Shown here one piece after another: positions 62,954-64,000 of a stretch of 64,000 bases of DNA. Position numbers and translations under genes: made by a program. Numbering within the stretch: position 1 is the stretch's first letter; each line of letters begins with the position of its first letter. The DNA is from Pseudomonas sp. GM41(2012). Lineage in GTDB: Bacteria; Pseudomonadota; Gammaproteobacteria; Pseudomonadales; Pseudomonadaceae. The DNA is taken from the NCBI RefSeq assembly GCF_000282315.2, contig NZ_AKJN02000007.1, positions 124,001 to 188,000 on the forward strand. The letters are read 5' to 3'. The notes beneath the pieces are model-generated. The model did no database searches. It worked only from the letters and a program-made list of their open reading frames with translations, and was not told the DNA's origin.

Positions 62954-64000
62954 TCAGAAACTCATTCGCCACTGACCCGTGACGCCGTGGTTTCGGCTGT
63001 CGGTGCCGATCTCGCCAGTGAGGCCGACGCCCAGGGTGTGTTTTGCTGACAACCCAAGGTCCAGCCCTGCATCGACCAGCAAACTGTCACGATCCAGCGG
63101 CGCGCCGGAAACGGTGAAGTTTTTTCCGCCTGTCACCAATCGTTGGCGGGTATCGCTGTAGACGTCCCCGTAGGTGTGTTTCCAGCCGGCACTGAACCGC
63201 GGCGTCAGTTGCATGCCGTTATCCAGCGTGTTGAGCTTTGCCAGCCGCAGGCCGAATGTGCTGTTCAAGTTGTTCTGCGTTTGACCTTGTACCTTTAGTG
63301 CCGCTGAGCCACCTTTTTCCGTGTAAGTGTCGCGCTGATAGCGTTGGTAGCCCAGGCTGGCAAACGGTTCGATGCTGACGTTCGCCCGACCCAGGTTGTA
63401 ACCCAACTCCGCAAAGGCCTGCTGGGTGTTGGCATCGTAACGGCCTTCGGGGCGGTCGCTGAAACCTTTGAAGGCAACCCGGCGTTTAGTGCTGCCGTTG
63501 TGGTTGCTATAGGTCGCGCCCAGGCGCAGGGACATTGGTCCGTTTTGACGCAGGGCATAAGCTCCCAAATGCCAGCTGTCGAGATCGCCGTCGAGTCCAC
63601 GGCTATCCAGGCGCGTTTCGGATTTGCCGCTCATTACACCGATGCGCCATTCCTCATCGATGCCCCAATCCGCTCCCAGTACCAGGCCGTGGGTTGTGTG
63701 TTTCAGAGCGTCGTAGTCGCGATCCAGCGTCCCGCCGTGACCCAATGCTTGAAGCCAGACTCGGCCATTGTCTTCGCTGCCGGCGGCCAGGCGTGGTGCA
63801 TTGCGCTTGCTGGAATTTCTATAGCTACTGGCGCTGTCCAGCTGACGCATGGCCGAGAGCATGGTCGCGCTGATTGGACTGTCACTGTTCAGGGTCGCCT
63901 TCGCAAGGTTTGCGTTTTGGCCGCCGTCCAGTTGGTCGATGGCCTGGGAGGCTGTTTCGGTGGTGGAGGCGAGCAGGGCAGTGACAGCGGCGTTCGCGGT
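62954..64000 (-). CDS. autotransporter, C-terminal beta-barrel part (5' end outside window)
   Basis: The frame is open to the right edge with no stop, so 348 C-terminal residues are seen. After a linker (TTETASQAIDQLDGGQ, MLSAMRQ), GRVWLQALGHGGTLDRDYDA opens a typical autotransporter barrel domain. The strands alternate hydrophobic and polar residues, and the last residues WRMSF end in Phe, the outer-membrane barrel signal. The passenger domain, which decides function, lies outside. It is convergent with pycB. Confidence 0.9.
   Translation of the reverse strand, partial: TANAAVTALLASTTETASQAIDQLDGGQNANLAKATLNSDSPISATMLSAMRQLDSASSYRNSSKRNAPRLAAGSEDNGRVWLQALGHGGTLDRDYDALKHTTHGLVLGADWGIDEEWRIGVMSGKSETRLDSRGLDGDLDSWHLGAYALRQNGPMSLRLGATYSNHNGSTKRRVAFKGFSDRPEGRYDANTQQAFAELGYNLGRANVSIEPFASLGYQRYQRDTYTEKGGSAALKVQGQTQNNLNSTFGLRLAKLNTLDNGMQLTPRFSAGWKHTYGDVYSDTRQRLVTGGKNFTVSGAPLDRDSLLVDAGLDLGLSAKHTLGVGLTGEIGTDSRNHGVTGQWRMSF

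Overview
The window is chromosomal DNA of a Pseudomonas, most likely of the P. fluorescens group. The evidence is the gene order mnmG-rsmG-parA-parB-atpIBEFHAGDC-glmU-glmR-glmS, the REP palindromes carrying GTGGGAGCGAGC or GTAGGAGC cores, and the GC-rich third-codon usage. It begins inside mnmG, so oriC (the dnaA/rpmH side) lies a short distance to the left. The origin-proximal character shows in 11 perfect DnaA boxes within the first 19 kb (13 in the whole window, about 0.5 expected by chance) and in two perfect 14-bp parS palindromes at 27988 and 40168.

Layout. 1-3 kb: tRNA/rRNA modification genes and the ParAB segregation pair. 3-10.3 kb: the complete nine-gene F1Fo ATP synthase operon, with a well-formed sigma70 promoter and hairpins between several cistrons, closed by a strong terminator. 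10.4-14.7 kb: amino-sugar supply (glmU, the DeoR-type glmR, glmS) with an unoccupied attTn7. 14.7-23 kb: a LysR regulator, a glutathione S-transferase, a flavin/iron-sulfur fusion oxidoreductase, a lipoprotein plus exported-protein pair of unknown role, and a LysE exporter with an Lrp regulator. 23-24.8 kb: a tandem REP array that has copied the 3' end of lpdA, then lpdA.

24.9-31 kb: a four-gene translationally coupled operon of three SPFH (HflK/HflC-like) membrane proteins, one with a 14-histidine N-terminus, and a CPC-type P1B metal ATPase. It is preceded by a Zur-box-like palindrome. This is the least explained system in the window. 31-34.4 kb: membrane-lipid genes (cyclopropane synthase, cardiolipin synthase) and a DUF3617 protein.

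34.5-45.6 kb: a zinc-starvation island. A seven-gene minus-strand operon (folE2, a metal ABC transporter, a gamma-carbonic anhydrase, a dihydroorotase, and a threonyl-tRNA-synthetase-like protein with no catalytic core) diverges from a zinc amidase around one Zur-type box. A second, perfect Zur box separates a small secreted protein from zigA/CobW and DUF1826. A second CobW GTPase and another small Cys-rich secreted protein follow. The logic is replacement of zinc enzymes by paralogues, metal import, and metal delivery by GTPases.

45.6-64 kb: housekeeping genes (pdxY, an acyl-CoA thioesterase, a Kef-type antiporter, SMI1/KNR4, a Tim44-like protein, an EamA protein, uvrD), a PAS-GGDEF-EAL c-di-GMP protein, an RpiR-type regulator with its own operator, the pycR/pycA/pycB pyruvate carboxylase locus, and the C-terminal part of an autotransporter running off the right edge. 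No tRNA, rRNA, insertion sequence, prophage or CRISPR array was seen.
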